Shown piece after piece: positions 17,672 to 26,593 of a stretch of 64,000 bases of DNA. The position numbers and the translations under genes are program-made. Positions within the stretch are counted from its first letter, which is position 1. Every line of letters starts with the position of its first letter. The notes beneath the pieces are model-generated. The model was not told where the DNA came from. It made no database searches and saw only the letters and a program-made list of their open reading frames with translations. The DNA is from an uncultured Paracoccaceae bacterium. Its GTDB lineage: Bacteria > Pseudomonadota > Alphaproteobacteria > Rhodobacterales > Rhodobacteraceae. The stretch covers positions 434,001 to 498,000 of the forward strand of contig CANNFU010000002.1 in assembly GCA_947503965.1 (NCBI GenBank), in the 5' to 3' direction.

Positions 17672-18706
17672 TTAGTTACAAGGCGCAGGACCGTCGGTCA
17701 CGCCTTGGCAAAGGCTTTCTACCGTGATCCAGCCCGCATCGGTGACGGCGGTCAGGTTCGCAGCAGTGATTGGCATTGGCGCCAGGAACAGCGATGTCAT
17801 TTCTGTCCCAGCAGGCGATGTCCAAGAACCAGAGCCAACAACGCTTGCCATTGGTGCACCACTCGCCATGGATACCGCGATCTGACCTGCAGCATAGCCA
17901 AGATCACGGGCATCTTTCCAGACGGACACGGTCTGCGTGCCCAGCGCCACACGGTTCAGCGCAGCATGATCGCCATCCTGACCTGACACCGGAATACCTT
18001 CCATGCCCTGCGCGGTCAGTGCTGCGACAGCACCACCAGCCGTGCCGTCATTGGATGCCACAACAGCATCGACGTTGTTGTCATTGGCGGTCAGGATCTG
18101 CTCCATGTTGCGCTGCGCATTCGCAGGCAACCAACCGTCTGTGTAGGCTTCGTCAACGATGGTGATTGCACCGCTGTCAATTGCGGCCTGCAGCACCTCT
18201 TGCTGACCACCGCGCAGGAAGTCCGCGTTCGGATCGGTGGGTGAGCCTTTGATCATGACATAGTTGCCGGTCGGCTGTGCGGCCAGAACGGCACGGGCCT
18301 GCATCCGGCCCACTTCGACGTTGTCGAATGTCAGATAGAAGGCGCGCGGGTCTTCGATCAGACGGTCGTAAGCTACAACCGGGATACCCTCAGCATCGGC
18401 AGCATCAACTGCCGGGCCGATGGCCGCCGCGTCCTGCGCCAGAATGATCAGCGCGTCAACGCCCTGTGCGATCAGGCTTTCGACGTCCGACAACTGTTTG
18501 GCCGACGAAGACTGCGCATCAGCCGACACGTAAGTGGCACCGGCAGCTTCCAAAGCCGCCTTGATCGCGGCCTCGTCTGTCTTCCAGCGCTCTTCCTGAA
18601 AGTTGGACCAGCTGACGCCGACCGTGACGCCACCATGGGCATCGGCCAAAGCAGATGAGTTGAAACCGACGACAGCAATGGCTGCCGCAATAATGGATTT
18701 ATGCAT
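17672..18706 (-). CDS. Sugar-binding periplasmic protein of the xylose ABC transporter (XylF-like)
   Basis: A 344-residue type I periplasmic binding protein. A signal peptide covers about residues 1-22 (IIAAAIAVVGFNSSALA, then DAHG). The fold shows as VTVGVSWSNFQEERWKTDEAAI, GVDALIILAQDAAAIGPAV, IPVVAYDRLIEDP near residue 125, VASNDGTAGGAVAAL and IPVSGQDGDHAAL. The YDRLI and GQD elements match XylF. ATG 18706 is supported by a GGAGGATTAC ribosome site; a longer frame to 18733 has none. It is the promoter-proximal gene of the xylose operon, divergent from the ROK regulator. Confidence 0.94.
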   Translation of the reverse strand: MHKSIIAAAIAVVGFNSSALADAHGGVTVGVSWSNFQEERWKTDEAAIKAALEAAGATYVSADAQSSSAKQLSDVESLIAQGVDALIILAQDAAAIGPAVDAADAEGIPVVAYDRLIEDPRAFYLTFDNVEVGRMQARAVLAAQPTGNYVMIKGSPTDPNADFLRGGQQEVLQAAIDSGAITIVDEAYTDGWLPANAQRNMEQILTANDNNVDAVVASNDGTAGGAVAALTAQGMEGIPVSGQDGDHAALNRVALGTQTVSVWKDARDLGYAAGQIAVSMASGAPMASVVGSGSWTSPAGTEMTSLFLAPMPITAANLTAVTDAGWITVESLCQGVTDGPAPCN

Positions 18707-18769
18707 GTAATCCTCCCAAAGATGTGCCCCCATGCAGCAGGGGCGTGGGTCTTTTGACCCTACGTCTTG

Positions 18770-18800
18770 CAGGATGCCAAATTAATTTCAGTTGTCAAAA
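18770..18800 (-). promoter_or_regulatory. Candidate xylose-operon promoter with palindromic operator
   Basis: On the minus strand TTGACA (18798-18793) forms a good -35 box. The next 17 bases include the perfect 10-base palindrome AAATTAATTT (18779-18788), and a weak -10 follows (ATCCTG or CATCCT). An operator lying between the two promoter boxes suits a repressor such as the divergent ROK protein. The region is strikingly AT-rich against the surrounding genes. Prediction by eye. Confidence 0.45.
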
Positions 18801-18917
18801 TAAAAATTGCCCCGGAACCGAAAAAATCGCTTTGCGAATGCGGATTATTTGGGCAGACTTGGAAAATACCCGAAATTTGCGGGATTTTACCCTATTAATA
18901 ATTCAAGAACTGAAAAT

Positions 18918-20183
18918 ATGGATGATGCGATCATAGCCGAGCGCCACGAATCAGAGGTCCCCTCTGGCTGCGGTCCATTGTTGCCGACCGACAGCGCGGA
19001 CGCAAAACCTTTGCGCCAGCAGATTTTCGAACATGTCCGCGCCGCAGGGCGCGCCGCACGCACGGATGTCACCCGTGCCTTGGGGATCAGCGCAGGGTCA
19101 GCCACGACACTTACCGCTGATCTGATCAGCGCGGGGCTGCTGCGCGAGGTCGAAGGACTGCCGCGCGAAGCCGGACGTGGACGCCCGCCCGTCGCGTTGG
19201 AAGTGGTGCCAGAGGGCCATCATGTCATCGGAATCAAACTGTCCGATGAAACCCATTCGGCCGTGCTGACTGACTTTGCAGGCCACACATTGGCCGACGC
19301 CTCGCTGCACACGCCCTCATCGCCTAAAACGCTTGACGCGATGCTGGATGAAATCGACGCGCTGATGCAACGCGTGCTTCAAGCGGCCGAAAAGTCGCTT
19401 TCCGATATCTCTGCCGTGGGCATCGGCATGTCCGGTATGGTCGACAATGACGCCGGCACCGTGCCGTGGTCGCCTCTGCTGACCGAACGGGATATCGACA
19501 TTGCCAGCGCTTTCGTCAGCCGCTTTGGCGTGCCACTGCATGTGGATAACGACGTGAACGTGCTGACGCTTGCCGAGCTGTGGTTCGGCGCGGGCCGCTC
19601 CATGTCGGACTTTGCGGTCGTGACCATCGAACATGGCGTGGGCATGGGTCTTGTCCTTGATAATCAGCTTTTTCGTGGCTCCCGCGGCATGGGGCTGGAA
19701 CTGGGGCACACAAAGGTGCAGCTGGACGGCGCACTCTGCCGCTGCGGGCAACGCGGCTGTCTGGAAGCCTATCTCGCCGACTACGCCCTCGCCCGCGAGG
19801 CCGCTACTGCACTCCACCGTAACCCGCGCAATCTGCAAAGCCCCGCCACCATGCTTGAGGCACTGTTCACCCAAGCCAAATCCGGCAACGAGGCCGCGCG
19901 CACCATCTTTCGGCGCGCCGGGCGGTATCTGTCTGTTGGTCTGTCGAATGTGATCCAGCTTTTTGACCCCGAACTGATCATCCTGTCCGGCGAGCGCATG
20001 AAATACGACTATCTTTACGCGGATGAGGTTCTGGCCGAGATGCAGAAACTGACCCTCAACGCCGGGCGCACCCCTTGCCGGATCGAAACCCACGCATGGG
20101 GCGATCTGGTCTGGGCGCGCGGGGCGACGGCCCTTGCACTTGCCGCTGTTACAGACGCAGCCTTGGGCGACATGCGCACATGA
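18918..20183 (+). CDS. ROK-family transcriptional regulator (XylR-like)
   Basis: From ATG 18918 the protein has 421 residues. An N-terminal winged helix covers about residues 30-85 (LRQQIFEHVRAAGRAARTDV, ALGISAGSATTLTADLISAG). A ROK sugar-binding domain follows with the zinc motif LCRCGQRGCLEAYL near residue 275 and the glycine-rich GIGMSGMVDND. It is divergent from the xylose operon and is the obvious candidate repressor, released by xylose. A codon at 18807 is in frame, but the extension is AT-rich and implausible. The stop overlaps the next gene (ATGA), so an unrelated-looking FG-GAP gene is co-transcribed. Confidence 0.9.
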   Translation: MDDAIIAERHESEVPSGCGPLLPTDSADAKPLRQQIFEHVRAAGRAARTDVTRALGISAGSATTLTADLISAGLLREVEGLPREAGRGRPPVALEVVPEGHHVIGIKLSDETHSAVLTDFAGHTLADASLHTPSSPKTLDAMLDEIDALMQRVLQAAEKSLSDISAVGIGMSGMVDNDAGTVPWSPLLTERDIDIASAFVSRFGVPLHVDNDVNVLTLAELWFGAGRSMSDFAVVTIEHGVGMGLVLDNQLFRGSRGMGLELGHTKVQLDGALCRCGQRGCLEAYLADYALAREAATALHRNPRNLQSPATMLEALFTQAKSGNEAARTIFRRAGRYLSVGLSNVIQLFDPELIILSGERMKYDYLYADEVLAEMQKLTLNAGRTPCRIETHAWGDLVWARGATALALAAVTDAALGDMRT

Positions 20184-21643
20184 TCCGCACGCTGCCCGCA
20201 TTGTTGCTGGCCACAGCGGCCAGCGCCGATCCGCTGTTCGAAAACCGCTCGGACGGTCTGCCGGAACATATCTATAGCGGCGGTTGGGAACATTTTGTGG
20301 GGGGCGGTGTCGCGGTCTTTGACTGCAACGGCGACAGCCTGCCCGATATCTTCGCAGCCGGTGGCGAAGGTCCTGCCGCGCTTTTCGTCAACAAAGGGAA
20401 TTATCAATTCGCAGCTGCTGACTTTCCAGACATCACCGGCGTGACGGGTGCCTATCCGCTGGATATCAACGGCGACGGTACCCTTGATCTTTTCATCATG
20501 CGTGTCGGCCAGAATGAACTGCAAATGGGTGCAGGCGATTGCCGGTTCAGCCCGGGCAGCGCACTGCCTGCGCGTGACGATTGGACGACCGCCTTTAGCG
20601 CCTGGTGGGACGGTGACGACCTCACCATGGCGATTGGCAACTATGTCGATCGCAGCAACCCCGAAGGCCCGTTCGAGGCCTGCGACGACAATTACCTGCT
20701 GCGCCCCGGCGCGGGCGACTATGTTGCCACCCCCCTCACCCCCGGCTTTTGCCCGCTGTCCATGCTCGCCGCCAATGACGCGCGGGGGCGGCCCACGCTG
20801 CGTATCTCAAACGACCGGCACTACTATGTGCGCGGCGGATACGAGCAGATGTGGGACATTTTCGACCAACGCTTTCTGGGTCCGGATGACGGTTGGAACA
20901 ATGTATCGCTCTGGGGCATGGGCATCGCCAGCCGCGACCTGACGGGCGATGGGCGGGACGAAGTGATGTTGACCTCAATGGGCGATCAGTTGATGCAACT
21001 GGCCAAACCCGATGGCACCTATCAGTCGGCTCCCTTCAGCATCGGCACTTACGCGCAACGCCCGCATACGGGCGATGACGGGCGGCCCTCTACCGGGTGG
21101 CACGCGGAATTCGGGGATGTGGATAATGACGGGCGCGCGGATCTTTTCATCGCTAAGGGCAATGTGGACCAGATGCCCGGCCTTGCCATGCAGGACCCCA
21201 ACAACCTGCTGATGCAAAACGAAGATGGCACCTTCCGCGAGGCTGCGCTGACCGCGGGCATCGCCACAACTGACCGGTCACGCGGGGCAGCGCTTGCCGA
21301 TTTTGACAATGACGGACGGCTTGATCTGGTGGTGATGAACCGGCGTGCAAGGATGGAACTTTACCGCAACATTACACCCGGCACCGGCAATTGGCTACGC
21401 GTCGCACTCAGCCAGACGCGCACGAACAATCGTGCGATTGGTGCAACCGTGATCGTCCGCTATGGCGACAACATTCAGGTGCAGCAAAACGTCGTTGGCG
21501 GCGGACATGCGGGCGGCAGCGCCCTGCCCTTGCATTTCGGGCTGGGCGATGCGGACAATGCGATCATTACCGTGCGCTGGCCCGACGGCAGCGCAACCAG
21601 CCACGCCGCGCAGGCAAATCAATCAATTACCATCAGTCGCTAA
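20180..21643 (+). CDS. Secreted FG-GAP/VCBS-repeat protein with ASPIC/UnbV domain (CRTAC1 family)
   Basis: A 487-residue protein starting at ATG 20180, which overlaps the ROK stop (ATGA). A short signal peptide (IRTLPALLLATAASA, then DPLF) precedes several FG-GAP-type calcium loops of the form DxNGDxxxD (DCNGDSLPD, DINGDGTLD, DLTGDGRDE, DVDNDGRAD, DFDNDGRLD). The C-terminus is an ASPIC/UnbV domain (GNWLRVALS, NRAIGATVIVRYGD, HFGLGDAD, VRWPDGS). Such proteins are extracytoplasmic beta-propellers and are often found beside di-heme peroxidases. Here the peroxidase gene converges on it with overlapping stops. The function is unknown; binding to the peroxidase or to a metal is possible. Confidence 0.85.
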   Translation: MIRTLPALLLATAASADPLFENRSDGLPEHIYSGGWEHFVGGGVAVFDCNGDSLPDIFAAGGEGPAALFVNKGNYQFAAADFPDITGVTGAYPLDINGDGTLDLFIMRVGQNELQMGAGDCRFSPGSALPARDDWTTAFSAWWDGDDLTMAIGNYVDRSNPEGPFEACDDNYLLRPGAGDYVATPLTPGFCPLSMLAANDARGRPTLRISNDRHYYVRGGYEQMWDIFDQRFLGPDDGWNNVSLWGMGIASRDLTGDGRDEVMLTSMGDQLMQLAKPDGTYQSAPFSIGTYAQRPHTGDDGRPSTGWHAEFGDVDNDGRADLFIAKGNVDQMPGLAMQDPNNLLMQNEDGTFREAALTAGIATTDRSRGAALADFDNDGRLDLVVMNRRARMELYRNITPGTGNWLRVALSQTRTNNRAIGATVIVRYGDNIQVQQNVVGGGHAGGSALPLHFGLGDADNAIITVRWPDGSATSHAAQANQSITISR

Positions 21644-22953
21644 GGTTGATCGATCGGCAGTCCGCTTGGCACCGTGTCGGGCACGCCCAAGCGACCCTTC
21701 ACCGCCCCCGGATCGGTCAGTGCATCAAGGAAAGCGATCAGAGCGGTGATCTCTTCGTCACTGACACGGACCGGTTCCACCGCCACCGCTGCCGCAATCG
21801 CATCGCGATCCGCCAGACCGCGCGCATCATCGACCGACATCGCAGGCAACAGCGCCTGCCCCAGATCATAGGCCCGCAGCCCTACAACTGGGTCCAAATG
21901 CGCCATTACAAACGCGCGCAAATCACTATGCCCCCCAGCGTGCCCATAAGGTGCCGTTAAAGCCACGTTGCGCAGCGACGGTGTCCGAAACGCATATAAA
22001 TCCGCCGGATCCCCGGTCACACGAAACCGCCCCTCGTCCCGGGCATGGCTTTCAAATCGCGCAGCTTTCCCAGGGCCAATCTGCGGGACGCCCATCGCAT
22101 GAAAATCATGATCCGTCAGAAGCGGGCCGCTATGGCAGGCAGCACATCCCGCTTTGCCATAGAACAAATCCATACCCGTTGCCGCAGGTTCCGGCAGCAC
22201 CGCCTCGCCGCGCAGCACGGCGTCAAACGGTGCGTTGTCCGACCGCCATTCCCACTCCATAAACGCCGCAATCGCGTTTGAGATATCCGTGAACCCGATC
22301 TGCGCGGCATCATCGATATGATCATAAACGGCAATGAAGTCATCGGCATATACCGGAATATCCGCTACACGACGCGCGATGATATCCCAAGTGCCACCTT
22401 CCCCGGTGATCACGCCCCGGCGCACGGCCTGTGATACGTCATTCTCGCTATAATGCCCTGCCATTTCGTCGGCACTGAGCACCGGAAACATGGTCTGGGC
22501 CGAAAGCAGCGATGCAAAGCCCTGCACCATATCCGCATCCAGCGGCGTGCGTAGACCACCGGGGCGGTTGGCATCCACCTCGATCCGCCCGTCGTGAAAC
22601 AGCACTGCGAACTCATGCGCGCCAAGGTTCCACAGGCCCGGCGCATTGCGGGGAATACGCTGCTCTGGCATGTTGTCGGGATCAACGACGCGCTTGGGGC
22701 CAAGCCCGACACCGCCGTCCCCAATCCCCAGCGACAAGCCGTCGCTGGTGCCAAAGGCCGGATGGTGACAGGTGCCGCAGGACACGTTGCGATTGCCCGA
22801 CAGGATGGGATCATAAAACAAAAGTTGACCCAGCCGCGCCTCAACCTCGCGCACCGGCCGGAAATCGTCATCCGTCAGCGCGCGCGGCAGGTCATCAGCA
22901 GCCGCGCCGGTGGCCGCCAAACAGGCCAAAACTGTCCATGATATCCGCATCAA
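21640..22953 (-). CDS. Di-heme cytochrome c peroxidase family protein (CCP/MauG)
   Basis: A 437-residue periplasmic protein with a clear signal peptide (WTVLACLAATGAAA, then DDLP). Heme motifs are CGTCH (59-63) and CAACH (270-274). Shared family text includes LGQLLFYDPILSGNRNVSC, RIPRNAPGLWNLGA, LFHDGR and FRTPSLRNVALTAPYGHAGG. It is clearly paralogous to the protein at 8086-9339, from the first heme motif through the C-terminal block. Either it detoxifies peroxide, or, as in MauG and MbnH, it oxidises a partner protein. The converging FG-GAP/UnbV gene is the nearest candidate partner. No classical CCP electron-donor gene is adjacent. Confidence 0.9.
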   Translation of the reverse strand: MMRISWTVLACLAATGAAADDLPRALTDDDFRPVREVEARLGQLLFYDPILSGNRNVSCGTCHHPAFGTSDGLSLGIGDGGVGLGPKRVVDPDNMPEQRIPRNAPGLWNLGAHEFAVLFHDGRIEVDANRPGGLRTPLDADMVQGFASLLSAQTMFPVLSADEMAGHYSENDVSQAVRRGVITGEGGTWDIIARRVADIPVYADDFIAVYDHIDDAAQIGFTDISNAIAAFMEWEWRSDNAPFDAVLRGEAVLPEPAATGMDLFYGKAGCAACHSGPLLTDHDFHAMGVPQIGPGKAARFESHARDEGRFRVTGDPADLYAFRTPSLRNVALTAPYGHAGGHSDLRAFVMAHLDPVVGLRAYDLGQALLPAMSVDDARGLADRDAIAAAVAVEPVRVSDEEITALIAFLDALTDPGAVKGRLGVPDTVPSGLPIDQP

Positions 22954-23006
22954 ATCCTCCCCGCCACATTGGTTAGCACGGGCAGAAACAGACGCAAGTG
23001 CCGTAT

Positions 23007-24287
23007 CTATTCCATGTTCTTGCGGATGCGATTGACCATGTACCAGACCACGCCCAACACAATCGGCGTGGTCAAGGCGGCAAAGACCGCCTTGCTCAGA
23101 CCAAATGACTCTTCCAAGGGACCCGTCATGTTCAGCACCAGATTGACCGCATAATAACTGATCGCGACAACCGACAGCCCTTCGACCGTTTTCTGCAAGC
23201 GGAGCTGCAAATCGGCACGTTTGTCCATGCTGGTCAGCAATTCCTGGTTCTGGGCAGAGCGTTCGACATCGACCCGCGTGCGCAACAGATCACCGGCCCG
23301 CAACGCCCGGTCCGACATGGCCTGCAAACGACCCTCGGTCGATTTCACCGTGCGCATCGCCGGATCAAACCGGCGCATCATGAATTCGCCAAAGGTCTGC
23401 CGCCCGGCAAAGCGTTCTTCGCGCAAAACGGCGATACGTTGGTTCACGATCGTCTCGTAAGCCCCTGTGGCACCAAAGCGAAATGTGGATTGGGCAATCG
23501 TGTTTTCAATCTCGGCGGATACTTCCAACAGTGCCTGCAAGACCTGCGCGGGATCAGCAACCGACCCGCGCATATCCTCCAGCAGCCCGGTCAGTTTCTT
23601 GTCAAACTCACCCATCTTCGGACCCAGCGACCGGGCGCGCGACAGGCCCAGCATCGACATGGCCTTGTATGTCTCGATCTCGCACAAACGCTGCACCACG
23701 CGTCCCACCCGGCGATTGCCCACATGCGGGCGGGCAAACACCGCGAACCGCATGTGCCCGCCGGAATCAATCCTGAAATCCCCCGCGACCACAAGGTCAT
23801 CCCCAATCACCCGGCTGATCGCCAGGCTTTCGGGCACAAACCATTCACGCGCCTTTTCGATGATCCCGTCATCACCGTCAGCCACCTCGATCCGGATCAG
23901 GGCTGAGGTCACGCGGGTCCCCGGTGCGGCCTCAAGCCAATCCTCGGGGAACACACCAAACGTGGCCGCATCAAACGGGCGTTGCGCCAGCCCTTCGCCA
24001 AAGATCGTGTAGGTCACGAACTCTGTATGGCTTTCCCATTTCAGTTTGTGCTTGCCGATGGTGCCAAAATAATGCGTCGCCCCCGGTTGCGGGTGCTGCG
24101 CGCCGAAACGGTCCAGCAGCGCAATCAGATGTGCGCGATCTGCGTCGCGATCCCGCCCCGCCGCGTTCGAGGCCGGTTTGATCGCCAGATAGGCCGCACG
24201 GCTGGGCGCATCCACAGACGGAAAAGGCCGCGCATGCAGTTCGTTGGCCATTGCATAGCGCAGCGGATGATCTTCAATCGGTGGCAT
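23007..24287 (-). CDS. DUF3422 family membrane protein
   Basis: A 426-residue protein of the DUF3422 family. The N-terminus HPLRYAMANELHARPFP is the family hallmark, followed by HYFGTIGKHKLKWESHTEFVTYT. The C-terminal part has a long helical region (RTRVDVERSAQNQELLTSMDKR) and two hydrophobic segments (VVAISYYAVNLVLNM and AVFAALTTPIVLGVVWYMV). These suggest a cytoplasmic domain with a coiled coil and a C-terminal membrane hairpin. The family has no established function that I know of. It is a stand-alone gene between the peroxidase and ornithine decarboxylase. Confidence 0.9.
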   Translation of the reverse strand: MPPIEDHPLRYAMANELHARPFPSVDAPSRAAYLAIKPASNAAGRDRDADRAHLIALLDRFGAQHPQPGATHYFGTIGKHKLKWESHTEFVTYTIFGEGLAQRPFDAATFGVFPEDWLEAAPGTRVTSALIRIEVADGDDGIIEKAREWFVPESLAISRVIGDDLVVAGDFRIDSGGHMRFAVFARPHVGNRRVGRVVQRLCEIETYKAMSMLGLSRARSLGPKMGEFDKKLTGLLEDMRGSVADPAQVLQALLEVSAEIENTIAQSTFRFGATGAYETIVNQRIAVLREERFAGRQTFGEFMMRRFDPAMRTVKSTEGRLQAMSDRALRAGDLLRTRVDVERSAQNQELLTSMDKRADLQLRLQKTVEGLSVVAISYYAVNLVLNMTGPLEESFGLSKAVFAALTTPIVLGVVWYMVNRIRKNME

Positions 24288-24374
24288 CAGGGGCGCCTTT
24301 AACTAATCTCTCCCCACGCAACCTAGCGGGGTTTCACACCCTGTAAACCATAAAAATTGTTGATTTATAAATGG

Positions 24375-24409
24375 TTAGCGGCGCACAACAGTATACCGTG
24401 CGCCGCTAA
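24375..24409 (-). terminator. Hairpin downstream of ornithine decarboxylase gene
   Basis: A perfect 12-bp inverted repeat, TTAGCGGCGCAC and GTGCGCCGCTAA with an 11-base loop, starts five bases after the stop on the minus strand. The following bases are AT-rich, though the T run is interrupted. It is the likely end of the decarboxylase transcript. Confidence 0.65.
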
Positions 24410-24413
24410 GGCG

Positions 24414-25586
24414 TCAGATGACCACCACATCCAGCGGCGGGAAGCCATTGAAACAAACAGAAGAATAGGTCGATGTATAGGCACCGGTGTTGCGGATCAG
24501 CACGCGATCACCGGATGTCAGCGACAGCGGGAGCGACACCGGACGTTTCTCGTACAACACATCGGCACTGTCACAGCTAGGGCCGGCCAGAATGCAGGGA
24601 CCCATCGGCTCTGCATCTTTAGCGGTTTGAAACTGATAACGGATCGCTTCGCCTTCGGTTTCGGCCAGACCAGAAAAACGGCCGATATCCAGATAGATCC
24701 AGCGATGCATGTCGCGGTCGGATTTGCGGCTGACCAGCATCACCTCGGACACGATCACCCCTGCCTCGGCGACCATGCCACGACCGGGTTCCGCCATGAT
24801 GCGGGGCACATTGGGAAACCGTGCCTCGACCATCGCGATGACCTGCGCGGCATAGGCGGTAGGTGCGTCAATCTCTTCACCATAAAAGGCAGGGAAACCG
24901 CCGCCGATATTCAGCAGGCTCAGATCGTGGCCAGCATCGATGGCAGCAGCCCAGATCGACGCCATCGCATCCAGCGTCGGCGCCCACATCTCGGCCCGGC
25001 GGGTCTGCGACCCGACATGGAACGAAAACCCGACAGGGTTCAGCCCCAGCGCCTTGGCCATATCCAGCAGGCGCAATGCAGTATCGCGGTCACAGCCAAA
25101 CTTGCGCGACAACGGCCAGTCGCCGGGCGACACTTCGACAATCAAACGGATATAGACGGATGCGCCGGGCGCATGGGCCGCGATCTTTTCCAGCTCTTCT
25201 TCGGCATCGGCAGCAAACAGGGTGATGCCCTGCCCCCACGCCCATGCGATATCGGACGCACGCTTGATCGTGTTGCCAAACGACACTTCGGATGGATCAG
25301 CGCCTTCTTCCAGGCACAACGCAATCTCGGCCTTTGACGCCGCATCGAAATGCGATCCCAGATCAACCAGACGAGCGATGATCTGGCGGGCAGGGTTCGC
25401 CTTGACTGCATAATGAATGTCGGCCCGGCCCAAACCACGGCGCAGCGCACGATACTGCGCCTCGACCAGATCAAGGTCCATCACCAGTGTCGGGCGATCA
25501 AAGGATCGATCCGCAACATAGGCATCCAGACGTGAAGGGGTTGCGACAGCAAAAGGCACCGCATCGGATGCGAAGTGAATAGTCAT
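24414..25586 (-). CDS. Ornithine/lysine decarboxylase, fold III (alanine-racemase type)
   Basis: A 390-residue PLP enzyme of the eukaryotic ODC type. It has the PLP lysine in DIHYAVKANP near residue 58, HVGSQ near residue 195, the glycine-rich GGGFPAFY near residue 230 and EPGRGMVAEAG near residue 270. GPSCDSADVLYE near residue 340 carries the catalytic cysteine and the substrate aspartate. It decarboxylates ornithine to putrescine, the first step of polyamine synthesis, and relatives also use lysine. It is a single-gene unit with a terminator hairpin. The leader carries a hairpin enclosing the ribosome site, so translation may respond to polyamines. Confidence 0.92.
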   Translation of the reverse strand: MTIHFASDAVPFAVATPSRLDAYVADRSFDRPTLVMDLDLVEAQYRALRRGLGRADIHYAVKANPARQIIARLVDLGSHFDAASKAEIALCLEEGADPSEVSFGNTIKRASDIAWAWGQGITLFAADAEEELEKIAAHAPGASVYIRLIVEVSPGDWPLSRKFGCDRDTALRLLDMAKALGLNPVGFSFHVGSQTRRAEMWAPTLDAMASIWAAAIDAGHDLSLLNIGGGFPAFYGEEIDAPTAYAAQVIAMVEARFPNVPRIMAEPGRGMVAEAGVIVSEVMLVSRKSDRDMHRWIYLDIGRFSGLAETEGEAIRYQFQTAKDAEPMGPCILAGPSCDSADVLYEKRPVSLPLSLTSGDRVLIRNTGAYTSTYSSVCFNGFPPLDVVVI

Positions 25587-25754
25587 GGGTCATCTCCTGT
25601 AGACCCGGCCATTTCGGATTCTCACCGACTCAGACCGCTCAGTTCCAAAAGAGACGTTACCGTCGCTACGTAAACACGTGTGCGTTGACTATCACCGGCC
25701 AGAGGCGCGTGCGTTGGCGTCTATGAGCGGCCGTTTGAGGCAAACGGGGATTCG
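25587..25754 (-). promoter_or_regulatory. Leader of ornithine decarboxylase with RBS-enclosing hairpin
   Basis: Directly before the start codon, GGGTC-tacAGGAGAt-GACCC (25606-25587, minus strand) places the ribosome site AGGAGA in a ten-base loop closed by a 5-bp stem. Upstream lie CGG-tgagaat-CCG (25627-25615) and, further out, CCGTTTG-cct-CAAACGG (about 25741-25725). Alphaproteobacteria are known to carry a structured speF leader RNA before ornithine decarboxylase. I cannot tell by eye whether this fits that family. Confidence 0.5.
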
Positions 25755-25832
25755 TTGCAAGAGGGAAAATGCGCCGCTGCGATTTTTCATATCAGCATGG
25801 ACCTGAATGCATATCTGGGGCAGACCACGCTA

Positions 25833-26384
25833 ATGGCCCGCGTGATCCTGTTCAACAAACCCTTTGGCGTCCTGTCGCAATTCACCGATGCGCGCAGTCC
25901 CACGCAGCGGCCCACACTTTCAGCCTATATCGACGTGCCGGGCGTCTACCCCGCTGGCAGGCTTGACCAGGACAGCGAAGGGCTGATGGTGCTGACCGAT
26001 GACGGCAAACTGCAGGCGCGGATCGCGGACCCCAAACACAAACTGACCAAAACCTACCTTGTGCAGGTCGAGGGGGCGCCCACAGATACCGACCTGCAAA
26101 AGCTGCGCGATGGCGTGACACTGAAAGACGGGCCGACGCGCTCGGCAAAGGCACGCCTGATTGATCCCCCTGCCCTATGGGACCGGGACCCGCCCGTGCG
26201 GTTTCGCAAATCCGTGCCGGACAACTGGGTTGAAATCACAATTGGCGAAGGACGCAACCGGCAGATCCGGCGCATGACCGCGCATATCGGTTTCCCCACA
26301 TTGCGCCTTGTGCGCTGGCGGGTCGGCAACTGGACACTGGACAGGATCGAAAGCGGGCAATGGCGCGACGCCGATGATGCGTGA
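25833..26384 (+). CDS. rluE: Pseudouridine synthase, RluE type (23S rRNA)
   Basis: A 183-residue enzyme of the RsuA/RluB/E/F family. It has [13 protein letters not shown], the catalytic aspartate in [19 protein letters not shown] near residue 50, the conserved KTYLVQVEG and the C-terminal [23 protein letters not shown]. The lack of an S4 domain and the short length fit RluE, which modifies a single uridine near the peptidyl-transferase centre of 23S rRNA. ATG 25833 is chosen because the family starts just before the VILFNKP strand; the frame extends to 25755 without a supported start. Confidence 0.93.
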   Translation: MARVILFNKPFGVLSQFTDARSPTQRPTLSAYIDVPGVYPAGRLDQDSEGLMVLTDDGKLQARIADPKHKLTKTYLVQVEGAPTDTDLQKLRDGVTLKDGPTRSAKARLIDPPALWDRDPPVRFRKSVPDNWVEITIGEGRNRQIRRMTAHIGFPTLRLVRWRVGNWTLDRIESGQWRDADDA

Positions 26385-26444
26385 CAGAACAGTCAACACC
26401 TTGCGTTGCCGGGGTAGCAGGAAGCAAGGTTTTGCTTTGGGATC

Positions 26445-26531
26445 TGGTGCGGTCGGGGGGACTCGAACCCCCACGAGTGTTACCTCACAGCGACCTCAAC
26501 GCTGCGCGTCTACCAATTCCGCCACGACCGC
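26445..26531 (-). tRNA. tRNA-Leu (anticodon GAG)
   Basis: Read on the minus strand, GCGGTCG begins the acceptor stem and pairs with CGACCGC. A discriminator A and an encoded CCA end the gene. The anticodon arm is CAGCG-TTGAGGT-CGCTG, giving GAG. A long variable arm and the TTCGAGTCC T-loop complete a class II leucine tRNA of 87 bases including CCA. Confidence 0.97.
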
Positions 26532-26593
26532 TTTGCCTTTGGCTTGGTAGCCGGGTCTCTAACGAAGTGGTTCGCGCATCTCAAGGGCAAAAA

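Noticed and set aside
24288..24374. Hidden small gene between DUF3422 and ornithine decarboxylase
   Set aside because: AT-rich bases without a start-plus-ribosome-site combination; explained by promoter and terminator sequence.
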